This document shows positions 17,399 to 25,973 of a DNA stretch of 64,000 nt, piece after piece. Location: assembly GCF_965204935.1 (NCBI RefSeq), contig NZ_CBDBFO010000002.1; one strand, 5' to 3'. The DNA is from Hoeflea_A sp965204935 (GTDB lineage Bacteria > Pseudomonadota > Alphaproteobacteria > Rhizobiales > Rhizobiaceae). Position 1 is the stretch's first letter; the number at the start of each line of letters is the position of its first letter. The notes beneath the pieces are model-generated. The model had not been told where the DNA came from and made no database searches. It was given only the letters and a program-made list of their open reading frames with translations. A program made the position numbers and the translations under genes.

Positions 17399-17839
17399 AT
17401 GACCAACGAACATACGCATCACCATGACCACGGACCGGGCCACAACCACGCCCACCATGATCACCTACATTCCCATGTCCATGGCGGCGGCAAGCAGGAG
17501 CGTCTGGAGGAGTTGAAGGTCCTCTCCACCGCCTTTGTCGATGGGTTCCGGAATGCCGCCGACAAGACCAGCTATCTGCGCCTTTCCGGCATTCCGTTTT
17601 CCCGAAGCGGAACCGACGAGCTGAAAATGCACCTTGTCGATGTCAATATCACAGCGAACTGGCAGATCGGTACGGGATCGCCGGCGTTCGGTTCGCGTGA
17701 ACTCGTTTATCTGCCGTATCCCGGCGAAATGGTCAGCGAGCGCGAGACCATGACATTCACCTATGTGTCACTCACCGAGCGCGTCGACATTGACCTTACA
17801 GAATTGCTCAAGGACAGAACTGAAGAGAAAGAAGGGTAA
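17399..17839 (+). CDS. His-rich protein, possible nickel chaperone or store
   Basis: 146 residues. The first 28 residues contain 13 histidines with Asp and Gly between them (HTHHHDHGPGHNHAHHDHLH), a strong Ni/Zn-binding pattern. The remainder (about residues 33-146) is a small domain with no motif known to me: LKVLSTAFVDGFRNAADKTSYLRLSGIPF, then beta-prone LKMHLVDVNITANWQIGTGSP. There is no signal peptide, so it is cytoplasmic. It follows the hydrolase by 4 nt with GGAGG upstream. The described guanidine hydrolases use HypA/HypB-like helpers (GhaA/GhaB). None is seen here, so this protein may take over nickel delivery. Inference from composition and place. Confidence 0.75.
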   Translation: MTNEHTHHHDHGPGHNHAHHDHLHSHVHGGGKQERLEELKVLSTAFVDGFRNAADKTSYLRLSGIPFSRSGTDELKMHLVDVNITANWQIGTGSPAFGSRELVYLPYPGEMVSERETMTFTYVSLTERVDIDLTELLKDRTEEKEG

Positions 17840-17842
17840 ATC

Positions 17843-18076
17843 ATGCGAAATCACCTTGCACGGGCGGTTGCTGTCGTAACGGCATTGACCGCCCCGGTCG
17901 CCGCCCATGCCCATGCCGGCAGCCACCATGGTCTCGATGCCACCACGGCATTCGCGCACATATTCTCATCGCCCATTCACTGGGCCACTCTGCTCATAGC
18001 CGCACTGATCGTGGGATGGGTTTTTGCACGGCCCATGGCATCGGCGTTTATCAAGACCCGACGGCGCAGAATGTAA
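17843..18076 (+). CDS. Short HupE/UreJ-like membrane protein
   Basis: 77 residues. A signal-like N-terminus leads to AAHAHAGSHHGLDATTAFAHIFSSPIHWATLLIAAL, then one more membrane helix and a basic tail (ARPMASAFIKTRRRRM). The HAHxGxHHG patch after the signal is the hallmark of HupE/UreJ nickel permeases, but those have about 200 residues and six helices, so this is either a mini-form or a domain remnant. It starts 3 nt after the His-rich gene and is the last gene of the operon. It may help nickel entry or binding at the membrane. Confidence 0.65.
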   Translation: MRNHLARAVAVVTALTAPVAAHAHAGSHHGLDATTAFAHIFSSPIHWATLLIAALIVGWVFARPMASAFIKTRRRRM

Positions 18077-18086
18077 GAACGTTAAG

Positions 18087-18650
18087 CTAGGCCTGCTGCT
18101 CGATTGCACGGGCCGGATTGCCGACGACGGTGGAGCCTGTTGCGACATCGCGCGTCACCACGCTACCCGCACCGATGATGGCGTTGTCTCCGATCGTGAT
18201 GCCGGGCAGGACAATTGCGCCACCGCCAATCCAGACGTTATCGCCGATCGTCACCGGTTTGGCGATCTCCAGTCCGGCGGCGCGCTCGGCCGCATCCTTG
18301 CTGTGTTCGGCACAGTAGATGTGGACGTTCGGACCGAACATCGTACCGGCGCCGATACGCACGGGCGCAGTGTCGAGAATGACGCAGCCGACATTCAAAT
18401 AGACACGCCGCTCGAGGAACAGGTTGATGCCGTAAGCGCAGTGAAACGGCGCTTCCAGGCGAACACCTTCGCCGGCCTTGCCAAACAGCGCTTTCAGAAC
18501 GGGCGCTATGTCACCGCGCTCCGACGGATGCATCGTGTTGTGGCAGTGAACCGCTGCATAGGCGCGCTGTCGTAATGCGTCGAGCTCATCATCGACACAG
18601 CAATACATCTGACCGGCCTGCATCTTTTCGCGTTCTGTCGCCATTCCCAC
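18087..18650 (-). CDS. Sugar O-acetyltransferase (maltose/nodulation acetyltransferase type)
   Basis: 187 residues. The N-terminal MAC-type helix region (ATEREKMQAGQMYCCVDDELDALRQRAYAAVHCHN) is followed by left-handed beta-helix hexapeptide repeats: VYLNVGCVILDTAPVRIGAGTMFGPNV, then IGDNVWIGGGAIVLPGITIGDNAIIGAGSVVTRDV. The catalytic His is in HIYCAEH. It transfers acetyl from acetyl-CoA to a sugar hydroxyl. A GTG at 18650 with AGGAG upstream is the likely start. An ATG lies two codons on. It is convergent with the guanidine operon. Confidence 0.9.
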   Translation of the reverse strand: MGMATEREKMQAGQMYCCVDDELDALRQRAYAAVHCHNTMHPSERGDIAPVLKALFGKAGEGVRLEAPFHCAYGINLFLERRVYLNVGCVILDTAPVRIGAGTMFGPNVHIYCAEHSKDAAERAAGLEIAKPVTIGDNVWIGGGAIVLPGITIGDNAIIGAGSVVTRDVATGSTVVGNPARAIEQQA

Positions 18651-18759
18651 GCTCGCTCCTGTCCGGCACTAACTTCGCGATGGTTTGCTTTGGGTCAAGG
18701 ACTTCCCGGCATTTGTCCCGTAACAAATTGGATGTCCAGGCATTAGAGGCGGAAGGATC

Positions 18760-19344
18760 ATGGCACGCATAACAATCATCCAGGGACATCCTGATCCGGG
18801 AGGCAACCGGTTGTGTCACGCGCTCGGCGACGCCTATGCAGAAGGTGCAAGGGACGCCGGGCACACGGTTTCAATTCTGCCGGTCGGCCAACTGGATTTT
18901 CCGCTGCTGCGCAGCCAGTCGGACTGGAACGCCGGTGCCGACAGCACGCCGCAAAGCCTTTTGGAAGCCCAGAAAACCTGTGTCGAGACCGACCATTTCG
19001 TTGTTATCTATCCGCTGTGGCTCGGCACCATGCCGGCGCTCCTGAAGGGTTTCCTGGAACAGGTTTTCCGGCCGGGCGTTGCTCTCAGCTATGGCGAAGG
19101 ATTTCCCAAGGCACTCATGAAAGGCAAGTCGGCGCGGATTGTCGTCACGATGGGCATGCCTGCGCTCGCCTATCGCTATTACTTCATGGCGCATAGCCTG
19201 AAGAACCTGCAGCGCAACATCCTGGGATTTGTAGGCATCAAGCCGATCCGCAGCACGCTGTTCGGAATGGTCGAACAGGCCAGTGAAGCGAAACGGCAAT
19301 CGTGGTTCGACAAGATGCGGGCGCTCGGGCGCGAAGCCCGTTAG
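18760..19344 (+). CDS. NAD(P)H-dependent flavodoxin-like oxidoreductase
   Basis: 194 residues of the NQO1/KefF-like flavodoxin-fold family. It starts ITIIQGHPDPGGNRLCHALG, the FMN/FAD phosphate loop. YPLWLGTMPALLKGFLEQVFRPG is the conserved quinone-reductase segment. Such enzymes reduce quinones or other electrophiles with NAD(P)H. Ribosome site GGAAGGATC before the ATG. It is divergent from the acetyltransferase. Confidence 0.88.
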   Translation: MARITIIQGHPDPGGNRLCHALGDAYAEGARDAGHTVSILPVGQLDFPLLRSQSDWNAGADSTPQSLLEAQKTCVETDHFVVIYPLWLGTMPALLKGFLEQVFRPGVALSYGEGFPKALMKGKSARIVVTMGMPALAYRYYFMAHSLKNLQRNILGFVGIKPIRSTLFGMVEQASEAKRQSWFDKMRALGREAR

Positions 19345-19417
19345 GTTCATATACACTGCAAACGTGTCCGGACTTGCTATAGACTGCGCGTTTTCCTCGG
19401 TCAGGGCTGCGCGCGAC

Positions 19418-20812
19418 GTGAACACATTTCCTGTTGAATCGGAACGGGTTTCCATTCAGTCACTCGTACCCGTCGGGGACGGCCATCAGTTCATCGTCTA
19501 TGGCGACAGCTGTTCCGGCGTTCCGGGGGCAGCGCATGAAGCCACATTGGCGAAAATCAATACCGCCATATCGCACATGTCGGCCCGGCCGGAATTCATT
19601 GCCTTTCTCGGCGATGAAATTATCGGGCTGGTCAACGACGCCGAGGCGTTGCGGACCCAATGGCGTCACTGGCATCAGACCGAGATGAAGGCGATCTCAG
19701 ACCTCGGCGTCCCGCTTTACAACATTGCGGGCAACCACACCGTCTTCAGTGCGGACAGTGAACAGGTCTTCCGCGAGATGAATGCGCATCTGCCGCAAAA
19801 CGGACCGGAGAACCAGCAGGGGCTTTCCTATTTCGTCCGGCATGGTGACCTGCTTGTCGTCTTTGTCAACACTATGTGCCGGGGTCTTGGCGGCGAAGGC
19901 CACATGGAAACAGAATGGCTCGCGCAGGTTATGAAATCCAACGGGGATGCGCGCTGGAAACTCGTCGCGGGACATCATCCCGCCTTTGCGGTGAACGGTT
20001 ACTCGGGACCCTATCAGCGAACCATCGGCGAAGAATATGCCACGAGGTTCTGGGATCTGCTGGTGGAACATGAAGTAACGGCATATCTGTGCAGCCACAT
20101 CCTGGCTTTCGACGTGCAGGTGCACCGGGGCGTTCTTCAGATCACCACTGGCGGTGCGGGAACCGCGCATTTGTCCCCGCCTGACCATGAGTATCACCAC
20201 TTCGTGCAGGCCTGCGTGGACACGAGCGGGTTTCGCCTCCAGGTCGTGGATGAAACCGGCCTTGTGCGGGAGCGGCTGTCATGGCCACCGCTCGCACCGG
20301 ATTGCAGCCATTGGCTGGAACGGCCCGAGATGTCCACCGCCAAAACGTCTGGCGGCGACTGGCCGGAATTTATCGCCTTTCGCTTGCGCGGCAGGCTTTC
20401 GAACGACGACAATGGCGAACCGCAGACCCTGATCGCGATGCCGTCGGAGGACGGATCGTCCATGCCACTGTGGATCGGCCTGGTCGGTCGGCAGCGCCGA
20501 CTGACGGTGTTGCTTCAGCCGGTGGCCGGACGAAGCCCACATGGCTGGCACGGTCCATGTTTTGATGCCGATGGTGCATTTGATGTGCAGCTTGCTGTGC
20601 ATTTCCGGATGGGACCGGGCGGTATCCTGTGGCGCGACAATGACGAGATGCCCTGGAGTTCCATGCAGAACGCATCGTCTTGGGGTTGCGAGAGGCTGGA
20701 TCATTTGGACGTCTCCCGGCTCATTTTCGGAAGAGGAGCCGACGCACAGGCACCCTTCAGGGGTGATGGGCTGCGCGTGAGCTGCTATGCTGCAAGCGGC
20801 GCCGAAAGCTGA
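19418..20812 (+). CDS. Calcineurin-like metallophosphoesterase with unknown C-terminal domain
   Basis: About 464 residues. Metal-binding motifs of the calcineurin fold are visible: GDSCSG, LGDEIIG, NIAGNHTVF (the GNH motif) and AGHHPAF. The last motif, normally GHxH, is CSHILAFDVQVHRGV. Residues from about 300 form an extra domain (PEFIAFRLRGRLSNDDNGEPQTLIAMP ... LDVSRLIFGRG) that I do not recognise. There is no signal peptide. The start is unsure: GTG at 19418 is chosen because upstream codons lack family-like sequence; GTG 19364 is an alternative. The gene is convergent with the VOC protein gene, 4 nt away. Confidence 0.8.
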   Translation: MNTFPVESERVSIQSLVPVGDGHQFIVYGDSCSGVPGAAHEATLAKINTAISHMSARPEFIAFLGDEIIGLVNDAEALRTQWRHWHQTEMKAISDLGVPLYNIAGNHTVFSADSEQVFREMNAHLPQNGPENQQGLSYFVRHGDLLVVFVNTMCRGLGGEGHMETEWLAQVMKSNGDARWKLVAGHHPAFAVNGYSGPYQRTIGEEYATRFWDLLVEHEVTAYLCSHILAFDVQVHRGVLQITTGGAGTAHLSPPDHEYHHFVQACVDTSGFRLQVVDETGLVRERLSWPPLAPDCSHWLERPEMSTAKTSGGDWPEFIAFRLRGRLSNDDNGEPQTLIAMPSEDGSSMPLWIGLVGRQRRLTVLLQPVAGRSPHGWHGPCFDADGAFDVQLAVHFRMGPGGILWRDNDEMPWSSMQNASSWGCERLDHLDVSRLIFGRGADAQAPFRGDGLRVSCYAASGAES

Positions 20813-20816
20813 ATTC

Positions 20817-21599
20817 CTAGAGCCAATGTCGCATGTCGGAGGGCCGAAGGTAGCATAGGCCGGCGTCTTGGCCTTCCCTCCAGCCGAATCCGACGAATCC
20901 CGCGTCTGTGTCTGCAGCTGTCCGCGTGGAAACGCCGCCCGCATAATCATGCTGCAGTTCCAGCAACGTATAGGGACGCGCCCAGAGCCACTCGCGGTTG
21001 GCGACGGCTTCAAGGTCCGCAGTCGGCGGTGCTTCGCCGCTCCAGCAAAAGAAATAGAGGCAAAAACCATGCTGCGGGACGGGCTGGACAGAGATCAGCC
21101 GCATGCCGAGCCGATTTTCCAGATCGGCCCTTGCCGCAGCGATATCGTTGACCCGCAAGGTGATGTGCGCCAGCGTCGCCTGGCCGCCCACCGGATGACC
21201 GGATCCGGCCGGTGCCGCCCTGCCCTCAAAGCCCTGCTGCAGCAGCTCGATGACGAAACCGCCGGGGTCGCTCAAATGGCTCATGTAGCCGATATCGGCA
21301 AACTGCCGCGGCTGCGTGACAGCGCAGCCGCGTTCGCGAAGATGTTCAACGGCGTGGTCCAGATCACGCAGGGTGATGCCGATCTTCCAGTAAAGATCGT
21401 CCGGTCGTGCCGTATAGGGACCGATCGCTGTGCTGTGGAGCTCCAGCAAACAGTTTTCCTTGTCGAAGCCTAGCAACGGCTCCTTGGCCGTGCCGTAATT
21501 TTGCATGCCAAGTGTGCCGCAATAGAAATCCACCAGTTCATCCGGACTTCTGACGCGAAGGGCGTGGCGTATGATGGACCTTGCCGGTGTGTCAGACAT
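20817..21599 (-). CDS. Two-domain VOC family protein
   Basis: 260 residues with two vicinal-oxygen-chelate units. The first (ARSIIRHALRVRSPDELVDFYCGTLGMQ ... DPGGFVIELLQQGF) looks glyoxalase-like. The second (LAHITLRVNDIAAARADLENRLGMRLISVQPVPQHGFCLYFF) is weaker. Function could be lyase, dioxygenase or antibiotic binding and cannot be told from sequence. It overlaps the end of chrA by 8 nt and is the third gene of the chromate set, so it is co-translated with the transporter. Confidence 0.82.
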   Translation of the reverse strand: MSDTPARSIIRHALRVRSPDELVDFYCGTLGMQNYGTAKEPLLGFDKENCLLELHSTAIGPYTARPDDLYWKIGITLRDLDHAVEHLRERGCAVTQPRQFADIGYMSHLSDPGGFVIELLQQGFEGRAAPAGSGHPVGGQATLAHITLRVNDIAAARADLENRLGMRLISVQPVPQHGFCLYFFCWSGEAPPTADLEAVANREWLWARPYTLLELQHDYAGGVSTRTAADTDAGFVGFGWREGQDAGLCYLRPSDMRHWL

Positions 21600-22887
21600 A
21601 GCTCAAAACCAGTCCGCCGGCAGCGGCGATTGCCAGGACCCGCAGAATGTCCCAGTGCATTCGAAGCAGGAGCACGCCCGACAAAATAGCCAGGACAATA
21701 ACGCGCCAGTCGAGCGACGATAAATCAGGCTGCCAGAGCGTGACAGGACCATAACGCTGCGCGGTGACGTCCGTGAATGCGACGTGCAGCGCGAACCAGA
21801 TGGAAAGGTTGAGAATTACGCCGACGACGGCCGCTGTAATGGCAGCAAGGGCTCCGCGCAGACGGGGCTGCGCGCCGATCCAGTCGATGTAGGGCGCGCC
21901 TGCGAAGATCCACAGGAAGCAGGGCGCAAAGGTCGCCCATAGCGTTACGGCCGCGCCGGCTATGCCGAGCGCGATTCCACCCTCCCCATAGGCGGAGAGG
22001 AAACCAACGAACTCGGTAACGAGGATCAGCGGCCCCGGCGTCGTCTCGGCAAGCCCGAGGCCATCCATCATGGCGCCGGCGGAAAGCCAGCCATACTGGT
22101 TGACGACATCCTGCGCCATATAGGCCAGCACCGCATAGGCGCCGCCGAAGGTGACGACCGCCAGCTTGGAGAAGAACTGGCCAAGCTCTGACAGGATCGG
22201 CTGCCCGGATATGGAGCCGATCGCTAAAAGCGGCAGCCACCATATGGCGAGCCAAAGGACCAAAGTACGCATTGTCATCATCGTCGGCACGCGCCCGGAT
22301 ACCTGATCCGTCTCATCGGCCTCTTCCGACCCGGTGAAGAAACCATAGAGGGCCGCAGCAAAAATAATCAGCGGAAACGGCAGGTTCAGAAAGAAGATGC
22401 CGACAAAGGCGAGCGCCGCGATCACCCAGTGTTGCGGCAGGTGAAGCGCTTTTCTTGCAACCCGCAAGAGCGCCTCGATGACGATCACCAGCACAGCGGC
22501 CTTGATGCCCAGAAACAGCGCGCTGACCAGCGGAACATCGCCGACCAGCGCGTAGATGATTGCCAGCACCAACATGACGGCGGCACCTGGCAGGACGAAA
22601 AGCAGACCGGCGATCAGTCCGCCGACGACACCGTGCAGACGCCAACCGGCATAGGTCGCGAGCTGCATGGCCTCAGGTCCCGGCAGCAGCATGCAAAAAC
22701 TCAGCGCGTTCAGATATTGCCGCTCTGTCAGCCAGTTTTTTTCTTCAACCAGTACCCGGTGCATCAAGGCGATCTGAGCCGCCGGCCCGCCGAACGAAAG
22801 AACGCCGATGCGGGCGAAAGCGGATGTCGCATCCGAAAGCGATGCGTTGGCATTTGCCTCGTTTTCCCGTGTGTCGGATACCGTCAC
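21592..22887 (-). CDS. chrA: Chromate efflux transporter ChrA
   Basis: 431 residues, normal for the two-domain CHR family. Each half carries the FxRIGVLSFGGPAAQIALM / FFSKLAVVTFGGAYAVLAYMA signature and the LPGPEAMQLATYAG / TTPGPLILVTEFVG motifs. It expels chromate using the proton or sulfate gradient. The long frame starts far upstream inside chrB, but the GTG at 22887 with GAGGAA 9 nt upstream, 2 nt after the chrB stop, is the likely start. Confidence 0.93.
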   Translation of the reverse strand: MTVSDTRENEANANASLSDATSAFARIGVLSFGGPAAQIALMHRVLVEEKNWLTERQYLNALSFCMLLPGPEAMQLATYAGWRLHGVVGGLIAGLLFVLPGAAVMLVLAIIYALVGDVPLVSALFLGIKAAVLVIVIEALLRVARKALHLPQHWVIAALAFVGIFFLNLPFPLIIFAAALYGFFTGSEEADETDQVSGRVPTMMTMRTLVLWLAIWWLPLLAIGSISGQPILSELGQFFSKLAVVTFGGAYAVLAYMAQDVVNQYGWLSAGAMMDGLGLAETTPGPLILVTEFVGFLSAYGEGGIALGIAGAAVTLWATFAPCFLWIFAGAPYIDWIGAQPRLRGALAAITAAVVGVILNLSIWFALHVAFTDVTAQRYGPVTLWQPDLSSLDWRVIVLAILSGVLLLRMHWDILRVLAIAAAGGLVLSYV

Positions 22888-22891
22888 GATC

Positions 22892-23710
22892 TCAGTTCCT
22901 CGTGCTGGCAGCCGGCCAGTCGTGCCCTTCATCCGTCGCGTCCCGGCACCAGCGATAGAAGGCATCGTAGAGAAGCATGCCAGCGCGCAGCTGCTCAAGG
23001 TCATCGCGGTACATGCGCGAAAGGCCGAGCGATGCCGCAAGCAGGCCAGCCGCTTCCGGCGCCAGGTCATGCCGGTTGGTATCAGCACCGCGCACGATTG
23101 TCGCCAGGCGTTCAAGCGGCTCCGTGGACAGGGAAAACTCCTCGATCATCGTGTCGAATGTGCACTTCTCGCCGCGGTGGCTCCAGAAGACATCCTCCGT
23201 GTCAAAGGGCGTTGCGTTGAATTTTTCCGCGACCGCCAGCACTTCCGAGGGCGAAACAAAGAGGAACTGCGCCTGCGGATCGACAAAGCGCCGGATCAAC
23301 CATGGACACGCGATACGGTCGATCTTCGGCCTGTGGCGCGTCACCCATACGGTGCGCCCTTTCTCGGTAGCCTGTGGCAGTTTTTGCACAGGGACCAGTG
23401 GAAGCTCAGCATCCCGCCAGGCCACAAAGCCGCCTTGCAGGGTTTCCGCAACGATCCCAAGATCGCGCAGGACAGCCGCAGCGCCTTGGCTGAGCTTGAG
23501 GCCCTTGTGGCAATAGACAACGACGCGCTTTCCGGCGAATTCCGGGGCAAGAGACTCGATCTGATCGAACGGATGCCGTTTCGACGACGGGATAAGTCGT
23601 GGGTCAGCATCGAATGCCTCATCGAGGCTCACATCGACAATTGCCGGCGCGTCCGACGTTCCGACGAGGCGTGAAAGTTGTGAAACCGTGATTTCAGTTG
23701 GCGACGGCAT
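22892..23710 (-). CDS. chrB: Rhodanese / ChrB-domain chromate resistance protein
   Basis: 272 residues. The N-terminal rhodanese domain has the active-site loop VVYCHKGLKLSQG and ends with TLQGGFVAWRDAELPLVP. From about residue 125 the ChrB C-terminal domain follows (WVTRHRPKIDRIACPWLIRRFVDPQAQFLFV, then CTFDTMIEEFSL). ChrB proteins regulate or assist ChrA, and rhodanese-ChrB fusions are known in rhizobia. It directly precedes chrA. No helix-turn-helix is visible in this version, so a catalytic or sensing role is more likely than direct DNA binding. Confidence 0.88.
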   Translation of the reverse strand: MPSPTEITVSQLSRLVGTSDAPAIVDVSLDEAFDADPRLIPSSKRHPFDQIESLAPEFAGKRVVVYCHKGLKLSQGAAAVLRDLGIVAETLQGGFVAWRDAELPLVPVQKLPQATEKGRTVWVTRHRPKIDRIACPWLIRRFVDPQAQFLFVSPSEVLAVAEKFNATPFDTEDVFWSHRGEKCTFDTMIEEFSLSTEPLERLATIVRGADTNRHDLAPEAAGLLAASLGLSRMYRDDLEQLRAGMLLYDAFYRWCRDATDEGHDWPAASTRN

Positions 23711-23926
23711 GGCGCATCCTTCCGTTGTTCGGTTTTGGTCGGATGCGAAGCTTGGGCTGTCGCCTCACGGGGCGTTCGCTGACCCCATGGCCTATCATTG
23801 GCAAACAAACCTGCGCAGCGTCAAGTCCATCGGCCCGTTGTGGGTGGCCGGCAAATGCCACTTGCCAGAACCAATGCGCTGTGGCTATGCTGGAACATAA
23901 TATGAACATTTGATGGTGGTTGCCCC

Positions 23927-24568
23927 GTGGACCAGATTTCCGTTTACCTGCCCGGCATCTTGCTTGCCTATTCCGCCTTCCTTCTTGGCATCGCCAGTCC
24001 CGGCCCCAATGTCCTGGCCATTATCGGAACGTCCATGGGCGTCGGCCGCCGGCCCGGCGTCGCACTTGCCTGTGGGGTCGCCCTTGGTTCGCTGTGCTGG
24101 GCCTTGCTTACGGCCTTCGGCCTCTCGGCCATCCTGGCGACCTACGCATCGGCCCTTTTGATCATCAAGATCGCCGGCGGCCTTTACCTGCTCTGGCTTG
24201 CCTATAAATCCTTCCGCGCCGCGGCATCCCACCAGGACATGGAGGCCAAGGCACTCGGTGGCAGCGACCGGTCTCCGGTGGGCTATTTCATTCGCGGCTT
24301 CACCATTCAGATGACCAATCCGAAGGCGGCCCTTGCCTGGATCGCGATCATCTCGCTCGGTCTCGGGCCCGATGCACCGCTGTGGGTGGCATTTGCCATT
24401 GTTGCCGGAACAGCCGTTCTTTCGCTTGTCCTCCATTTCCTCTACGCAGTGGCCTTCTCAAGCCCGCCCATGGTGGCTCTCTATGCACGCGCAAGGCGCT
24501 GGATCCAGGGCGCACTCGGCGCGTTCTTCACCTTCGCAGGGTTCAAGCTTCTGCTCAGCCGAAGCTGA
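23927..24568 (+). CDS. LysE family amino-acid exporter
   Basis: 213 residues, six helices. Family signatures: LLGIASPGPNVLAIIGTSMGVGRR near the start and FTIQMTNPKAALAWIAIISLG in the middle. GTG start with a weak GGTGG upstream. It is a different protein from the LysE member at 6336-6971. The spacer 23711-23926 between chrB and this gene holds no further gene that I can support. Confidence 0.88.
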   Translation: MDQISVYLPGILLAYSAFLLGIASPGPNVLAIIGTSMGVGRRPGVALACGVALGSLCWALLTAFGLSAILATYASALLIIKIAGGLYLLWLAYKSFRAAASHQDMEAKALGGSDRSPVGYFIRGFTIQMTNPKAALAWIAIISLGLGPDAPLWVAFAIVAGTAVLSLVLHFLYAVAFSSPPMVALYARARRWIQGALGAFFTFAGFKLLLSRS

Positions 24569-24583
24569 GCGGCGGGTGAGAAT

Positions 24584-25093
24584 GTGATGGAGGGACACTA
24601 CACGTTCCGCACCGTTACCGATGCCGATTTTGACATGTTGCGAAAATGGCTGCGGACACCGGCAGTGGCTCAATGGTGGGGCGATCCCGATCATGAGCTC
24701 GGATTGATGAAGCGAGATCTTGCTGACGGGACCGTGACCAGCCTGATCGTTGCCTATGACGGCACACCCTTCGCCTATGCACAGCACTACAATGTGGATG
24801 ATTGGCCGCAGGCTCACCTCAAGCACATAAAGCCAGGCACGCGCGCCATCGATACATTCGTGGGCGTCCCCGAGATGTTGGGGGCCGGTCACGGCGCTGC
24901 GTTTCTGCGCGCACTCGCCATTCAACTGATCGAAGACGGTGCGTCCGGTGTCGTGATCGATCCGGATCCTGAAAACGCGCGTGCGCGTCGCGCCTATGAA
25001 AAAGCCGGCTTTTCATTTGTCGAAGAGGTGCCCTCAGAAAACGGTCCCGCCATCGTCATGCATTTCGTTCCGGATGATGCTCAGTCCGTTTGA
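24584..25093 (+). CDS. GNAT acetyltransferase, AAC(6')-like
   Basis: 169 residues. It opens YTFRTVTDADFDMLRKWLRTPAVAQWWGDPDHE, the pattern of aminoglycoside 6'-N-acetyltransferases and RimJ-like GNATs. The acetyl-CoA loop is in GVPEMLGAGHGAAFLRALA, and the end reads DPDPENARARRAYEKAGFSFVEE. Real resistance to aminoglycosides is not certain, since many such proteins modify other amines or siderophores. Starts 15 nt after the exporter. Its 3' end overlaps the convergent LysR gene by 13 nt. Confidence 0.85.
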   Translation: MMEGHYTFRTVTDADFDMLRKWLRTPAVAQWWGDPDHELGLMKRDLADGTVTSLIVAYDGTPFAYAQHYNVDDWPQAHLKHIKPGTRAIDTFVGVPEMLGAGHGAAFLRALAIQLIEDGASGVVIDPDPENARARRAYEKAGFSFVEEVPSENGPAIVMHFVPDDAQSV

Positions 25094-25956
25094 AATTGCC
25101 GAAGAACCCAGGCCTCGAATGCCCGGCTCGCCGGCGTCTGGTTGTGGGTTGCCGCCGGGATGAGAAAATAGGCCTCGAGCAAGGGAACCTCGGTATCGAA
25201 AGGTTTGACGAGCCGGCCCTTGTCAATCAGCGCATCCGCCAGTGTGTCGTGCGCCAGCGCCAGCCCGGCACCGTTGGCCGCGGCCATGATGGACACCGAG
25301 TATGTCGTCGCCAGATTGATCACCCGGCCGCGCGGCAGCTTCTCCCGCCGGGCGGCTAGCCAGTATTCCCAGTTGCTTTCAATTCCGGCGCAATCGAACA
25401 GCGCATGGCGGGACCAGTCTTCCCCGGCGATTTCCAGATCGGGCGAGGCAACACAATAGCAGCGGTCCTCACCCAGCCGGACCGATCCGGGCGGGTCGTC
25501 GGTGGCACGCCCGTAGCGGATCTCCACATCGGCCGCCGGCGCGAAGGATTTCGGGTCCCAGACCATGGTCACGATGTTGAGAACCATCCATGGATGCCGG
25601 TCGTAGAGACCGGCAAGACGCGGCGCCAGCCACAGCACGGAAAACGCCAGATTGCAGTGAATGGTCAGCACCCTGCCGCGATCGCCGCCAATCAGCATGC
25701 GCGTGCCCTTGCCCAGCGTTTCGAAAGCCTCCTGAACAGTCGGCAGGTAAATCCGGCCGGCCTCGGTCAGTTGCAGCGATCGCGTGCGGCGAACAAACAG
25801 CGCTCGCCCGAGATGGTTTTCCAGTGCCTTGACCTGCTGTGAGACCGCCGGCTGGGTCATATGCAGTTCCTGAGCAGCGGCGGTAAAGGACAGTGTACGG
25901 GCGGCAGCCTCGAAAGCCCGCAGCCAGTTCAAGGGAGGCAAGGAGGTTTCAGACAT
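25081..25956 (-). CDS. LysR family transcriptional regulator (GcvA-like)
   Basis: 291 residues. The N-terminal winged helix is LNWLRAFEAAARTLSFTAAAQELHMTQPAVSQQVKALENHLGRALFVRR. The effector domain follows from about residue 90. WDPKSFAPAADVEIRYGRA is typical of the GcvA/AmpR branch. The gene is divergent from the aldolase-desaturase-Rieske set, with a perfect palindrome in the shared spacer. It most likely controls that set and itself. The ATG at 25956 is used because the longer upstream frame would run across this palindrome. Confidence 0.9.
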   Translation of the reverse strand: MSETSLPPLNWLRAFEAAARTLSFTAAAQELHMTQPAVSQQVKALENHLGRALFVRRTRSLQLTEAGRIYLPTVQEAFETLGKGTRMLIGGDRGRVLTIHCNLAFSVLWLAPRLAGLYDRHPWMVLNIVTMVWDPKSFAPAADVEIRYGRATDDPPGSVRLGEDRCYCVASPDLEIAGEDWSRHALFDCAGIESNWEYWLAARREKLPRGRVINLATTYSVSIMAAANGAGLALAHDTLADALIDKGRLVKPFDTEVPLLEAYFLIPAATHNQTPASRAFEAWVLRQFQTD

Positions 25957-25973
25957 GGTGTGCCCAAATGATC

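Noticed and set aside
18087..18650. Nodulation NodL as the identity of the acetyltransferase
   Set aside because: Only the general maltose/NodL family is visible; no nod genes or nod boxes are in the window.
24584..25093. A true aminoglycoside resistance gene
   Set aside because: The GNAT is AAC(6')-like, but this fold is shared with many other N-acetyltransferases and there is no mobile context.
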